A stretch of DNA of 64,000 nucleotides from Caulobacter vibrioides OR37 (GCF_000372645.1 NZ_APMP01000004.1:1-64000); one strand, 5' to 3'. Positions 15,985 through 25,196 are shown, counted from the stretch's first letter. Numbers and translations: made by a program. Notes: generated by a model not told the origin, from the letters alone.

Positions 15985-17094
15985 GTGACGGACAGCAAAG
16001 TCGCCGAGGGCCTTCGGCCATCCAACCGCGTCCAGCGGGTCCTGATCTCATCGACCAGCTGGTTCATCGGCGAGTTCGCCGGCGATGATCTCCTGATCAC
16101 CCATGCCTGGCCCAGCCTTGGAAACCGGGCGGCGCGCCAGAGGATGCTGGCCGATCGCAATGCGCGCGGCGCCTTCGTGGCCGCGTTTCTGACCGACGAC
16201 TACGAGAAGGCCCCAGGCGTCGTGGTCCCGCAATATGCCGGCTACGGCGAGATGTTCGCGGCGGGTATGAGCGTACTGTTCGGCAAGCGCTTCGACGCCC
16301 ATGGCTCGCTGCAGAACGATGGCATCTTCAACCTGCCCGATCTCAGCGCGTTCTCGACCTTCACCGATCCGGAGCTGCCGCAGAACAACCACCGTCCGCG
16401 CAAGACCCTGCCCGTCCTGCTGAACCTGGAAGAGGTCACCCGTCTCTATCCCGTCTGGACCGGCACGCGCGACATCCCGGCCCTGCACGCCTTCGACGCC
16501 GCGTGCCGCTTCTACATGCGCGCGCTACAGAGCAGCGAGCACGATCCCGAACAGGCCTATCTGCACCTGATCACGGCCGGCGAGATCATCTCCGAAGCTC
16601 AATACCCGGCCGGCGGGCGGCTGCTAGACCCGGACCTTGAAGACCTTCTTCAGCGGATCGAGAAGGACCTGCCGGACGGCAAGGCGGCCGGCAGTGCATT
16701 GCGAAAGCGACTGTTCGAAATCAAGCGACGGTTCGTGACCACCTTCATGGACTATATCGATCAGCCCTTCTTCGAAGGGGGCGAGGCCGAGGCGGCATTC
16801 TGGTGCTTCCAGCCTGATCGCTTCAAGGCGTCCATCGGCGCGGCCTACGACCTGCGAAGCCGCTTCGTCCATACCGGCCAGTCTTTCGCTGGCTGGGTCG
16901 AGCCCAGCCATCGGCTCAACGACGTCCAAGGCGGCCAGCCCATCGTCAACGACAAAGACCTCCGCAAGATCCTGGAACGCGCCCCGACCCTCCTGGGTCT
17001 CGAGCGCGCAACCCGCTATCTGATCCTGCGCTTTGGCCAAGCCCGCCTTGGTCTCGACCTGACGCCGCCCCCGCCACCCGAAACCACAGCCTAG
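15985..17094 (+). CDS. HEPN-domain protein (predicted RNase)
   Basis: The 369-aa protein is read from GTG 15985, which has GAGGA four bases upstream; a GTG at 15892 would add 31 residues. The C-terminal third contains SIGAAYDLRSRFVHTG with R291 and H296, the R-x4-H motif of Apea-like HEPN domains, which commonly cut RNA. Residues 165-260 look like a helical partner region (AYLHLITAGEIISEAQ), and residues 1-160 are unrecognised. No membrane segment is seen. Standing among ICE genes, it may be an abortive-infection protein, but many HEPN proteins are uncharacterised. It follows the small ICE gene by about 100 bp and may share its promoter. Confidence 0.65.
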   Translation: MTDSKVAEGLRPSNRVQRVLISSTSWFIGEFAGDDLLITHAWPSLGNRAARQRMLADRNARGAFVAAFLTDDYEKAPGVVVPQYAGYGEMFAAGMSVLFGKRFDAHGSLQNDGIFNLPDLSAFSTFTDPELPQNNHRPRKTLPVLLNLEEVTRLYPVWTGTRDIPALHAFDAACRFYMRALQSSEHDPEQAYLHLITAGEIISEAQYPAGGRLLDPDLEDLLQRIEKDLPDGKAAGSALRKRLFEIKRRFVTTFMDYIDQPFFEGGEAEAAFWCFQPDRFKASIGAAYDLRSRFVHTGQSFAGWVEPSHRLNDVQGGQPIVNDKDLRKILERAPTLLGLERATRYLILRFGQARLGLDLTPPPPPETTA

Positions 17095-17174
17095 CGGCCC
17101 CAGACCGAGCATCCAGCATTGAAGAACCGAGCCGAAAGCGCGACAATGCGCCGGTTCATTCACCTGGGGGAACC

Positions 17175-17603
17175 GTGGGCCTCACTGCGTTCAAAACCGT
17201 CCGACAGGCAATGGTGGCTTTCGCCGCCCTGCTGATGGCGGTGCTGTCCGTGCAGGCGCCAGCCGAGCAGGCCCATCTCGACGCAGACGTCGTTCAGGCC
17301 ACCAGCGCGCTGAACCAAGCGGCAGAACCTCCGGGCGCCGCGGCCCAGGACGCCTCAACTTCCCTGAGGCAGAGCGCGGTCCAGCCTCCGACCGATCCTC
17401 ACGCATCCGAGGCGCCCGCCTCGGGCGCGCACCATCACCATGCCGACGGCCCGCCCCTTCACGATCAGGCCGCAGACGCCGACGCTCCGGCCGTCGCGAC
17501 CACCGCAGCGGCTCGATTCCGGCTGGACAACGACCACCGCGCCGGCCTGACCGGCAACCCACAAGACCGCCCACCTAGATCCGACCTCGAACCTATCGCC
17601 TAG
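17175..17603 (+). CDS. Exported His-rich protein, CzcI-like
   Basis: The 142-aa protein starts at GTG 17175 (GGGGG upstream) with a signal-type helix (MVAFAALLMAVLSVQAPAEQA). The mature part is low-complexity and has a metal-binding-like cluster SGAHHHHADGPPLHD near residue 85 and a C-terminus ending in DRPPRSDLEPIA. It resembles the small periplasmic proteins in front of the two czcC genes here (27668 and 37424), which I compare with CzcI. Unlike them it has no pump gene next to it. It may be the remainder of a further efflux locus or a free periplasmic metal buffer. Confidence 0.55.
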   Translation: MGLTAFKTVRQAMVAFAALLMAVLSVQAPAEQAHLDADVVQATSALNQAAEPPGAAAQDASTSLRQSAVQPPTDPHASEAPASGAHHHHADGPPLHDQAADADAPAVATTAAARFRLDNDHRAGLTGNPQDRPPRSDLEPIA

Positions 17604-17740
17604 ACCGCGCGGCCCTGGCCGCGTCCTTCGTGTTCGAGGATTCCCATGTTTCTGAAGTCTTCAGGCCGCACGTCGCGGCTCCATGCGCCCGCGCGCGCCT
17701 CCACTCTGCTGTCGTCGATCGATAACCGGAGCGTCGCTCC

Positions 17741-18253
17741 GTGAGCCCGATCCATGACTTGACCCTCTATGCCGCCGCCCATCCCTGGGCCATGACGGCC
17801 GCCGTGCTGCTGGTCCTGATCGTCCTGATCGCCAGCCTGGTCTGGCTCTGGCAACGGCAGGCCGAGGAAATCCTCAGCCTCTATAAACAGCCCGACGACG
17901 ACCCCCACCGGATCGATCTTGAGAACGGACGCTTTCGGCTCGACATCGTGCGCCGCCACGCCGGCTGGCGGTTCGTCGTGACCTGCCGTGACCACGACCT
18001 CAAACCCGGCGACGTGGTTGTGACCACGATCCGTCCGGATGGCCTGGGCCAGCGGTTCGACTTCGCTCGCCGTGGTCGGCGCCTGCAATCGATCGTCAAG
18101 GTGCGCGAACCGCTGATCTTCGTGGCCCACGTGTCGATCAGCTGGGGCGGCACGGACTCCACCTTCGTCATCGGCTTTGGTGGTGCGGTAGAACCGATCC
18201 GCGCGCACGGCGAAGTGCTCCGGCGCCCGGAGACTACCGCCGACAAAGGCTAG
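17741..18253 (+). CDS. Membrane-anchored protein with DGLGQRF motif
   Basis: The 170-aa protein starts at GTG 17741, with GGAG nine bases upstream. One transmembrane helix lies at about 18-38 (MTAAVLLVLIVLIASLVWLW), followed by a soluble, probably beta-rich domain. The motif RPDGLGQRFDFARRGRRLQS, with REPLIFVAHVS after it, is shared with the protein at 42227 (RADGLGQRFELVDRRTYLES, then EPHVFIARLS). I recognise no named family. Both copies sit in metal-resistance clusters, and the second carries a candidate ECF-sigma promoter, so a role in the envelope metal response is possible. The acyltransferase on the other strand overlaps this gene only if its frameshifted reading is used. Confidence 0.65.
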   Translation: MSPIHDLTLYAAAHPWAMTAAVLLVLIVLIASLVWLWQRQAEEILSLYKQPDDDPHRIDLENGRFRLDIVRRHAGWRFVVTCRDHDLKPGDVVVTTIRPDGLGQRFDFARRGRRLQSIVKVREPLIFVAHVSISWGGTDSTFVIGFGGAVEPIRAHGEVLRRPETTADKG

Positions 18254-18311
18254 AGCGCCGTCTTGGCGCGCCCGCCGGGTTTGCCCGGCGGGCCCTGGAA
18301 CTCGGTTCGTC

Positions 18312-19387
18312 CTACTCTGCGGGTCCGCGGAACGGATCGTTCTCCCGCAGCCAGCGCCGGCCGGTCGCTCGACCGCGTGATAGACCGCCACAGATACAAA
18401 GAGGCACACCGCCAGGACCCCGAGCCAGGCGGCCCAGGCCCAGACCCCGGCCGGCGGCGCCGGCAGGCGGTCCAGGGCTTCGAAATAGGCAATGTCGACC
18501 GGCAAGTGGGTCATGTAGACCGCGTAGGACACCTCACCGAGATAAACCGCCAGCGGCGCGGCCAGGACGCTGGCGCGCCCAGCCTTGTCCGTTTCCGCCA
18601 GGCAGAAGATCAGCGCCGCCAAGCCCGGCCAGATCCAGCGATCGGCCAGGCCCACGGAGGTGGACAGGACGATCCAGCCCACGGCGAGACCCGTACCCAG
18701 CAGCGCCAGCCCTGGCGACATCGACCGTGTCGCGCCCAGCCGATGCAGGGCCACGCCCATGGCGAAGGACGGCACGATCCGCAACGCCCCGCCCTGGGCG
18801 GTCAGCCGGGTCAGCGATCCGCCGAAGGTCTGCACGATCCCGTCGAGCGCGAAGAGCAGGACGATCGCCAGCGCCACGGCCAGGACGGGACGCGCGCGCA
18901 AGGCGATGGATGTGACGGCCGCCGCCGGGAACAGCAGATAGGCGAACCATTCGGCCGAGATCGACCAGGATGGGAAATTCCACTGCACGGTTGGCGTCGA
19001 CCACCAGGCGTGGATCAGCATCAGATGCTGGGGGATGGCGGCGGGATCGAAGGCCTGTGTCTCGAAGCTGGCGCCGGTCCAGCGGCCCATTGCCCAGAGG
19101 ACGATGGTCGCGTCCAGGGTCAGCAGATGCACAGGATAGAGCCGCGCCAGGCGGGCCCACAGGAAGGAACCGTATCGGAAGCGCCCCTCGGACCAAGCCT
19201 TCAGATAGACATGGGAGAGGATGAAGCCCGACAGGATGAAGAAGAGATCGATCCCGAGATAGCCCTTGGCGATCAGGCCGAACCGTTCGAGGTCGAGACC
19301 GAGGCGATTGCGGAAGTGATAGACGAGCACCCAGGCGGCCGCGACGATGCGCAAGCCGGTCAGGGATCGAAGATCGGCTGGATACAT
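18312..19387 (-). CDS. Acyltransferase 3 family membrane protein, frameshifted near the C-terminus
   Basis: The protein begins MYPADLRSLTGLRIVAAAWV and has KGYLGIDLFFILSGF and the multiple membrane helices of acyltransferase-3 (OafA/ExoZ-type) enzymes, which O-acylate surface polysaccharides. The family pattern is clear to YHAVERPA; then the frame changes. Read one base off, the next codons give RRWLRENDPFRGPAE and a stop at 18312-18314, the expected tail. One C appears to be missing around 18356-18362. Without correction the frame runs 230 more residues antisense to the gene at 17741, which is implausible. It may be a sequencing indel or a real C-terminal mutation. Confidence 0.8.
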
Positions 19388-19413
19388 GGTCCCCCCCCCG
19401 GGATGTTGATGGC

Positions 19414-19605
19414 CTAGCCCTCGCCGAGCATGCCGCCATCGCGGCGCGTTTCGGTTTCGCTCTCGACGCCCTCGACATTGCCGCCGGTCGGGCCGCCCTC
19501 GTCGATCATGCCGCCTTCCTTGCGGGGCGCGGGCTCCGGGGACGATGACGGCTTGCTATCGGTGCTGCTCGCCGCGTCGGGCTTGGGGGGATTGGGATTG
19601 GTCAT
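19414..19605 (-). CDS. Small disordered hypothetical protein
   Basis: The 63-aa protein starts at ATG 19605, with CAGGAG about seven bases upstream. It is rich in Pro, Ser, Glu and Gly (PKPDAASSTDSKPSSSPEP), with no hydrophobic core, so it is probably disordered. Two similar turns, GGMIDEGG and GGMLGEG, appear in the second half. It lies between DUF190 and the acyltransferase on the same strand. No function can be assigned; the good ribosome-binding site is the main support. Confidence 0.5.
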   Translation of the reverse strand: MTNPNPPKPDAASSTDSKPSSSPEPAPRKEGGMIDEGGPTGGNVEGVESETETRRDGGMLGEG

Positions 19606-19659
19606 GTGCTGCTCCTGAAAACTTGCCGTGGGACGGGTCGGGACGGGCCTTGCTCCGCG

Positions 19660-20013
19660 CTAGGCGGGCGCGGCCCCGGTGCGGTGGCGATGGCCGCCAT
19701 AGGCGACGACCTGGATCTTGCCGATGGTCGCCAACCCCACATCGGCGGCCACTTCCAAGGTCGCGGCCAATGCGTCGAGCTTGGCGCGGCTGTCGACCAT
19801 CTCGACGATCAAATGCTGTTCGGGAGCCAGATCCCGGGCCTTGGCGCCGTGCAGCACCGCCTCGCCAAAGGCCTCCTCGATACGCAGCACCGCCGCGCCG
19901 GCGATGTCCATTTCGCGGGCGCGCGCCATCAGCACCGCGTCATATGCGACCCCGTTTAGGGTCGCGCCGGCGTCCAGGTAGATCCGCAGGATGTGCAGGT
20001 CGTCTTCGTTCAC
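19660..20013 (-). CDS. DUF190 family protein
   Basis: The 117-aa protein starts at GTG 20013 and reads DDLHILRIYLDAG, then HLIVEMVDSRAKL and a C-terminal VVAYGGHRH. This is the PII-like fold of DUF190, whose members are linked to ion transport and fluoride or metal genes. It lies 70 bp downstream of the CDF exporter on the same strand and probably shares its transcript. A second DUF190 gene lies at 31201 in front of the P-type ATPase, so the pairing of DUF190 with metal exporters occurs twice. Confidence 0.8.
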   Translation of the reverse strand: MNEDDLHILRIYLDAGATLNGVAYDAVLMARAREMDIAGAAVLRIEEAFGEAVLHGAKARDLAPEQHLIVEMVDSRAKLDALAATLEVAADVGLATIGKIQVVAYGGHRHRTGAAPA

Positions 20014-20084
20014 GCGTCACCTCACGCTCTGAAGTCTGGCGCGCCCCAAGGTCTGGGGCGGCCAGCAGATTGAGGAGCGGCCGC

Positions 20085-20975
20085 CTAAGCGTGCCGCCCC
20101 TCCTCCCCGCACTCGGTCACTTCGGTCTGGATCGTGACGTGGTGCAGGTCGAAGTCGGTCTCTAGTCGGGTGGCGATCGCGGTGCGCACGGCCTCGCCCT
20201 GCGCCCCCTCCGCCAGCACGACATGGACGGTGCAGACCGCCTTGTCCGCGCCCGTGGTCCACAGATGCAGTTCGTGGACACTGGCCACCCCAGGGGTCTC
20301 GGTAATGGCCTTGCGTACGCCGGCCAGGGCCATTCCAGGAGGCGCGCCTTCGAGGAGGATTCGGGTGGTGTCCTTCAAAAGGATCCAGGTGCGCGGCAAC
20401 ACCCATAGGCCGATGCCGATGGCCACGATCGGGTCGACGAACCGCCAGCCGGTGATCTTGATGACGACGGCCCCGACGACCACGCCCAGCGAGCCGAGCA
20501 TATCGGCCCAGACCTCGAGATAGGCGCCCTTGACGTTGAGGCTCTTGTCCTTGTGGCTGGCCAGAAGACGCATGGAGACTAGGTTGATGACGAGGCCCAG
20601 CGCCGCGACGATGAACATCCCCACCGAGCCGACGGGCTCGGGGTTGAGGATGCGCTTGACGCCTTCGACCAGGACATAGATGGCGACGCCGAACAGCAGG
20701 ATGGCGTTGAAGGCCGCCGCGAGGATCTCAAAGCGCCGATAGCCGAAGGTGAAGTCCTCGGTGGGCTTACGCTGGCCGACACGGATCGCCGCCAGGGCGA
20801 TGGCCAGGGCGGCGGCGTCGGTGAACATGTGCGCGGCGTCCGACAGCAGCGCCAGGCTGTTGAAGGCGATGCCGGCGACGACCTCGGCGATCAGGAATGT
20901 CGAGGTCAGCGCCAGAGCCATGGCCAGCCGCTTGCCGTTGGCCTGGCTCGCGCCGTGATCGTGTCCAGCTCCCAT
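20085..20975 (-). CDS. Cation diffusion facilitator (CzcD/DmeF-like)
   Basis: The 296-aa protein starts at ATG 20975 (MGAGHDHGASQ), with GGAGAGG upstream; a longer frame to 21032 lacks a site. It has six membrane helices, with the zinc-transport motif HMFTDAAAL (HxxxD) in helix 2 and the matching EVWADMLGS in helix 5, and a cytoplasmic ferredoxin-like domain (ASVHELHLWTTG). These pumps exchange cytosolic Zn, Co, Cd or Ni for protons. The His-containing N-terminus fits metal capture. It is followed by DUF190 and preceded by the FlgC-like gene. Confidence 0.9.
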   Translation of the reverse strand: MGAGHDHGASQANGKRLAMALALTSTFLIAEVVAGIAFNSLALLSDAAHMFTDAAALAIALAAIRVGQRKPTEDFTFGYRRFEILAAAFNAILLFGVAIYVLVEGVKRILNPEPVGSVGMFIVAALGLVINLVSMRLLASHKDKSLNVKGAYLEVWADMLGSLGVVVGAVVIKITGWRFVDPIVAIGIGLWVLPRTWILLKDTTRILLEGAPPGMALAGVRKAITETPGVASVHELHLWTTGADKAVCTVHVVLAEGAQGEAVRTAIATRLETDFDLHHVTIQTEVTECGEEGRHA

Positions 20976-21077
20976 TGAAAACCTCTCCTCTTCCCGTGCG
21001 CCGAAAAGCGCCTGCCAAGTTTGGGGGATCAACGCACGAAACCCGCCAAATGCGAGCCTCGCGCGCGACCCTGACGT

Positions 21078-21494
21078 CTATTTCTTGTCGAGGATGGAAA
21101 GGGTGGCCTTCTCCATCGCGTCCTGGGTGTCGAGGACGTTGAGATTGGCCTCGTAGGCTTTCATGGCCTGCTTGAGATCGAGGCTCTCGGCCAGGCTGTT
21201 GACGTTGGGCAGCAGCACATAGCCAGCGGCGTTGGCCGCCGGATGGCCAGGATCATAGGCTTGCGGGAAGGGCTTGGGATCGGCCTTAACGCCGCTCAGC
21301 ACCACCCCCTCGTCCCCGCCCATCTGCTCGACCTTGAAGACCGGAATCTGGCGGCGGTAGGGCTCTCCGCCGGCGGTTCGAGCCGTCGAGTTGGCGTTGG
21401 CGATGTTCTCGGCGAGGATCTGAATACGCTTCTTCTGGGCTTGTAGTCCCGACACGGCGATCGCCGTGCTTCCCCCTTCAATCGGCTTACTCAT
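21078..21494 (-). CDS. flgC: Orphan FlgC-like flagellar proximal rod protein
   Basis: The 138-aa protein starts at ATG 21494, with GGAG seven bases upstream. It shows FlgC features end to end: AIAVSGLQAQKKRIQI and AENIANANSTAR at the N-terminus, EPYRRQIPVFKV in the middle, YVLLPNVN, and the C-terminal coil MKAYEANLNVLD. FlgC is normally 130-150 aa and lies in a flgBC-fliE operon; here there is no flagellar neighbour, only czcA upstream and a CDF exporter downstream. It may be a displaced paralogue, perhaps used in another axial structure, or a hitchhiker. It looks intact. Confidence 0.8.
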   Translation of the reverse strand: MSKPIEGGSTAIAVSGLQAQKKRIQILAENIANANSTARTAGGEPYRRQIPVFKVEQMGGDEGVVLSGVKADPKPFPQAYDPGHPAANAAGYVLLPNVNSLAESLDLKQAMKAYEANLNVLDTQDAMEKATLSILDKK

Positions 21495-21564
21495 TCAAGT
21501 GCTCCGCAGGTGGATGTGAAGAACGAGCGGCGCGCCGAGACCAGCTCGACGCGCCGCCCCAGGC

Positions 21565-24500
21565 TCAGGCTTGTTCAGGACTCCCGGTTTCGGCCTTGCG
21601 CAGGACGAAGCGACAGATGGCCGGCAGGACGAAGAGCGTCAGGGCCGTGGCGGTGATCAGGCCGCCGATGACGACCGTGGCTAGCGGACGCTGGACTTCA
21701 GCGCCGGTGCCGGTCGCCAGGGCCATGGGCACGAAGCCCAGGGAGGCGACGAGACCGGTCATCATCACCGGCCGCAGGCGCTCCATGGCCCCGTCGATGA
21801 TCGCTTTCTCAAGTGGCATGCCCGTGGCCAGGCGCTGGCGGATGGCGGTCATCATCACCAGGCCGTTCAGCACCGCCACGCCCGAGAGCGCGATGAAGCC
21901 GACGGCGGCCGACACCGAGAACGGGATGCCGCGCAGGGCCAGGCCGAAGACACCGCCGGCCAAAGCCAGCGGAATGGCCGAGAACACCGCCGCGGCCGGT
22001 GCGATGCCGCCCAGGGCCATGTAGAGCAGGCCGAAGATCAGCAGGAAGCAGAGCGGCACGACGAGGGCCAGGCGCGCCTGGGCGGCCTTGAGGTTCTCAA
22101 ACTGCCCGCCCCAGACCAGCCAAGAGCCGGCCGGCAGTTTGACCTGCGTATCGACCTTCTGCTGGGCTTCGCCCACGAAGGAGCCGAGATCCGCGCCACG
22201 GACGTTGGCCTGGACCACGACGCGGCGCTTGCCGTTCTCGCGGCTGACCTGGTTGAGGCCTTCCGAATAGGAGAACTTGGCGACGTCGCGCAGCGGCACC
22301 GAGGCGCGAGCGCCGCCGGCCCGTTCGGGTAGCATCACCGGCAGGGCGCCGACCGCGTCGAGATCGTTGCGGCTGGCGTCCGGCAGGCGGACCACGACGT
22401 CAAAGCGACGGTCGCCCTGGAAGACCAGACCGGCCTCGCGGCCGCCCATGGCCACGGCCAGGGTGTCGGCGACCTCTTCGACCGTTAGGCCCAGGCGGCC
22501 GATGGCGTCGCGGTCGAGTTGGACGTCCAGGGTCGGGAAGCCCGAGGTCTGCTCGACCTTGACGTCGGCCGCCCCCTTCACCGTCCGCAGGACCGTAGCG
22601 ATCTCCTCGGCCGTGCGGCTCATGGCGTCGAGATCGTCGCCATAGACCTTGATGGCCACGTCACCGCGCACGCCGGCGATCAGTTCGTTGAAGCGCATCT
22701 GGATCGGCTGGCTGAACTCGTAGGCGTTGCCTGTCAGGCCTTCCAGCTTGTGCTCGATGCGGCTGATCAGCTCGGCCTTGGTCTCGTTCTTGTTGGGCCA
22801 CTCGTCCTTGGGCTTGAGGATGATGAAGGCGTCCGAGGCGTTGGGCGGCATGGGGTCGCTGGCGACTTCGGCCGTGCCGGTCTTGGAGTAGACGAACGCC
22901 ACCTCCGGGAAGGTCGCCACCACCCGCTCGATCCGCCGCTGCATGCGCAGCGACTGCTCCAGCGAGGTCGACGGGATGCGCAGGGCCTGGACGGCCATGT
23001 CCTTCTCGTCGAGCTGCGGCGTGAACTCCCGGCCCAGGAACCCGAAGGTCACGGCCGCGACGACAAACAGCGCCACCGCCCCGCCGATCACCGGCCAGGG
23101 CTTGGCCACGACCTTGTGCAGCAGCGGCTCATAGCGGGACTTGGTCCAGCGGACCGGCGCGACTTCCTTCTCGGCCACCTTGCCGTTGATCAAGAGGGCG
23201 ATCATGGCCGGGATGAAGGTCAGCGACAGGACGAAGGCGCCGGCCAGGGCCAGCATCACGGTGATGGCCATGGGCGAGAAGGTCTTGCCCTCGACGCCGG
23301 TGAAGGTCAGCAGCGGCGCATAGACCAGGAGGATGATCGCCTGGCCGTAGACGGTCGGCGCGATCATCTCGCGGGCGGCCTCACGGGTTTCGCCCAGGCG
23401 CTCCGACAGCGTCAGGAGACGGCCCTCGTGGTGCTGGCGCTCGGCCAGGCGCCGCAAGGCGTTCTCGACGATGATGACGGCCCCATCGACGATGAGGCCA
23501 AAGTCCAGCGCCCCCAGGCTCATCAGATTGCCAGAGACGCCCAGCTTGTTCATGCCGATGGCGGTCATCAGCATCGAGAGCGGGATAACCAGGGCGGTGA
23601 TCAAGGCGGCGCGGAAGTTCCCGAGCAGCAGGAAGAGCACCACGATGACCAGCAGCGCGCCTTCGGTCAGGTTCTTCTCGACGGTCTTGATGGTCGCGCC
23701 GACCAGCTTGGAGCGGTCGTAGACCACCTGGACCTTCACGCCGACCGGCAGGCTCTTGGCCACCTCGATCAGCTTCTCGGCCGAAGCGCCGGCGACGGTG
23801 CGGCTATTCTCGCCGGTCAGCATCAGCACGGTGCCGACCACGACCTCTTCGCCGTTCTCCGAGGCCGCGCCGGTGCGCAGGGCGCCGCCCAGCTTGACGG
23901 TGGCGACGTCGCGGACGCGGATCGAGACGCCTTCACGCGCCGCGACCGTGGCGTTGGCGATCTCGTCGACGGTGCGCACGCGAGCGTCGGCGCGGACGAG
24001 GAAGGCTTCCCCGCCCTTCTCGACGAAGTTGGCGCCGACGGCGAGGTTGGCCGCTTCCAGAGCCTTGGCCAGGTCGTTGAACGAGACGCCCACCGAGGCC
24101 ATGCGGGTCGGATCGGGCTGAACGACGAACTGCTTTTCGAAGCCGCCGATGGAGTCGACGCCGGCCACGCCTGCGACCGAGCGCATCTGGGGCCGGACGA
24201 TCCAATCCTGCACTTCGCGCAGGAACGCCGCCTGGGCGGTGGGATCGGATAGCCGCTCCCCGGTCGAGGTCAGGTAGGACCCGTCGCTTTGCCAGCCTGG
24301 CGAACCTTCGGTGACCTTGGCGCCCTTGCCGCCCGGATGCTCGAAGGCCACGGTCCACATCAGGACCTCGCCCAGACCCGAGGAGATCGGGCCCATGGCG
24401 GGCTCGGCCCCGGCCGGCAGGCTTTGGCGCACCTGGGTCAGGCGCTCGGCCACCTGCTGGCGGGCAAAGTAGATGTCGGTCTTTTCCTTGAAGACGATGG

Positions 24501-24780
24501 TCACTTGGGAAAAGCCGTTGCGCGAAATCGAGCGCGTGGACTCCAGGCCGGGGATGCCGGCCATGGCCGTCTCCACCGGGAAGGTGACGAGCTTCTCGAC
24601 CTCGGCCGGGGCCAGGGTCCCCGAGACGGTGTTGATCTGCACCTGCTTGTTGGTGATGTCGGGCACCGCGTCGATCGGCAGGCGCACCAGGTTGTAGACG
24701 CCCAGGGCCGCGACCAGCGTGACCAGGGCAATGACGGCCCAGCGGAAGCGGACCGAAAGGTCGAGGATACGGCCGATCAT
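21565..24780 (-). CDS. czcA: HME-RND heavy-metal efflux pump, inner-membrane subunit (system 1)
   Basis: The 1071-aa proton antiporter has 12 membrane helices and two large periplasmic loops. The heavy-metal signature in helix 4 reads LDFGLIVDGAVIIVEN, with the two Asp and one Glu used for proton relay in CzcA. DIYFARQQVAERLTQVR and ELIAGVRGDVAIKVYGDD are typical periplasmic-domain blocks. It drives Zn, Co or Cd from the periplasm or cytosol to the exterior with CzcB and CzcC. It is last of the pump genes and overlaps the upstream 139-aa gene by ATGA. Metal choice cannot be fixed from sequence. Confidence 0.93.
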   Translation of the reverse strand: MIGRILDLSVRFRWAVIALVTLVAALGVYNLVRLPIDAVPDITNKQVQINTVSGTLAPAEVEKLVTFPVETAMAGIPGLESTRSISRNGFSQVTIVFKEKTDIYFARQQVAERLTQVRQSLPAGAEPAMGPISSGLGEVLMWTVAFEHPGGKGAKVTEGSPGWQSDGSYLTSTGERLSDPTAQAAFLREVQDWIVRPQMRSVAGVAGVDSIGGFEKQFVVQPDPTRMASVGVSFNDLAKALEAANLAVGANFVEKGGEAFLVRADARVRTVDEIANATVAAREGVSIRVRDVATVKLGGALRTGAASENGEEVVVGTVLMLTGENSRTVAGASAEKLIEVAKSLPVGVKVQVVYDRSKLVGATIKTVEKNLTEGALLVIVVLFLLLGNFRAALITALVIPLSMLMTAIGMNKLGVSGNLMSLGALDFGLIVDGAVIIVENALRRLAERQHHEGRLLTLSERLGETREAAREMIAPTVYGQAIILLVYAPLLTFTGVEGKTFSPMAITVMLALAGAFVLSLTFIPAMIALLINGKVAEKEVAPVRWTKSRYEPLLHKVVAKPWPVIGGAVALFVVAAVTFGFLGREFTPQLDEKDMAVQALRIPSTSLEQSLRMQRRIERVVATFPEVAFVYSKTGTAEVASDPMPPNASDAFIILKPKDEWPNKNETKAELISRIEHKLEGLTGNAYEFSQPIQMRFNELIAGVRGDVAIKVYGDDLDAMSRTAEEIATVLRTVKGAADVKVEQTSGFPTLDVQLDRDAIGRLGLTVEEVADTLAVAMGGREAGLVFQGDRRFDVVVRLPDASRNDLDAVGALPVMLPERAGGARASVPLRDVAKFSYSEGLNQVSRENGKRRVVVQANVRGADLGSFVGEAQQKVDTQVKLPAGSWLVWGGQFENLKAAQARLALVVPLCFLLIFGLLYMALGGIAPAAAVFSAIPLALAGGVFGLALRGIPFSVSAAVGFIALSGVAVLNGLVMMTAIRQRLATGMPLEKAIIDGAMERLRPVMMTGLVASLGFVPMALATGTGAEVQRPLATVVIGGLITATALTLFVLPAICRFVLRKAETGSPEQA

Positions 24781-25196
24781 CGGGCCACCTCGCCGGTTTC
24801 CATGGCGTGAGGCTTGTCCTGATAGCGGACTTCCAGCTTGGTCACCGAGGCCAGCTGCAGCAGCGGGAAAGTCGCCTCAAAGCGGGCCGGCTCACGGTCG
24901 GTGCGCTGGGGGCTCAGGGCCGCCAGGCGCGTGGGGACGGTGATGGCCCAGTGCCCGTCTGGATCGAAGGCGCTGACATCGAGGTGAGCGGCCACCGGCG
25001 GCAGGCTGCGCCCCGGCGCGCGTCGGACCAGACCCGACACGCGCAGGCCGTTGCCGGTGTCGCGCGCCGAGGCGGTGATGATCTCGACGGCGCGGCCGCC
25101 GATGCGATCGATGGTCACCGCGTCCTTGGCCTGGACGGCCGAAGTGGTGAGCGAGGCGGCCAGAGCTGCCAGAGACAGGGTGAGCTTAGTCCTCAT
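24777..25196 (-). CDS. Exported hypothetical protein within czc operon 1
   Basis: The 139-aa protein has a clear signal peptide (MRTKLTLSLAALAASLTTSAVQA) and a beta-rich mature part (DGHWAITVPTRL, TKLEVRYQDKPHA). I recognise no family. It overlaps czcB by 11 bp upstream and czcA by 4 bp downstream, so it is translated together with the pump. The other two RND operons in the window lack it. A periplasmic accessory or metallochaperone role is inference from location; His and Cys are few, so it is not an obvious metal buffer. Confidence 0.65.
   Translation of the reverse strand: MRTKLTLSLAALAASLTTSAVQAKDAVTIDRIGGRAVEIITASARDTGNGLRVSGLVRRAPGRSLPPVAAHLDVSAFDPDGHWAITVPTRLAALSPQRTDREPARFEATFPLLQLASVTKLEVRYQDKPHAMETGEVAR

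Noticed and set aside
17600..19387. A 595-aa acyltransferase
   Set aside because: The last 230 residues are low-complexity antisense of the 17741 gene; a one-base shift restores the normal C-terminus.
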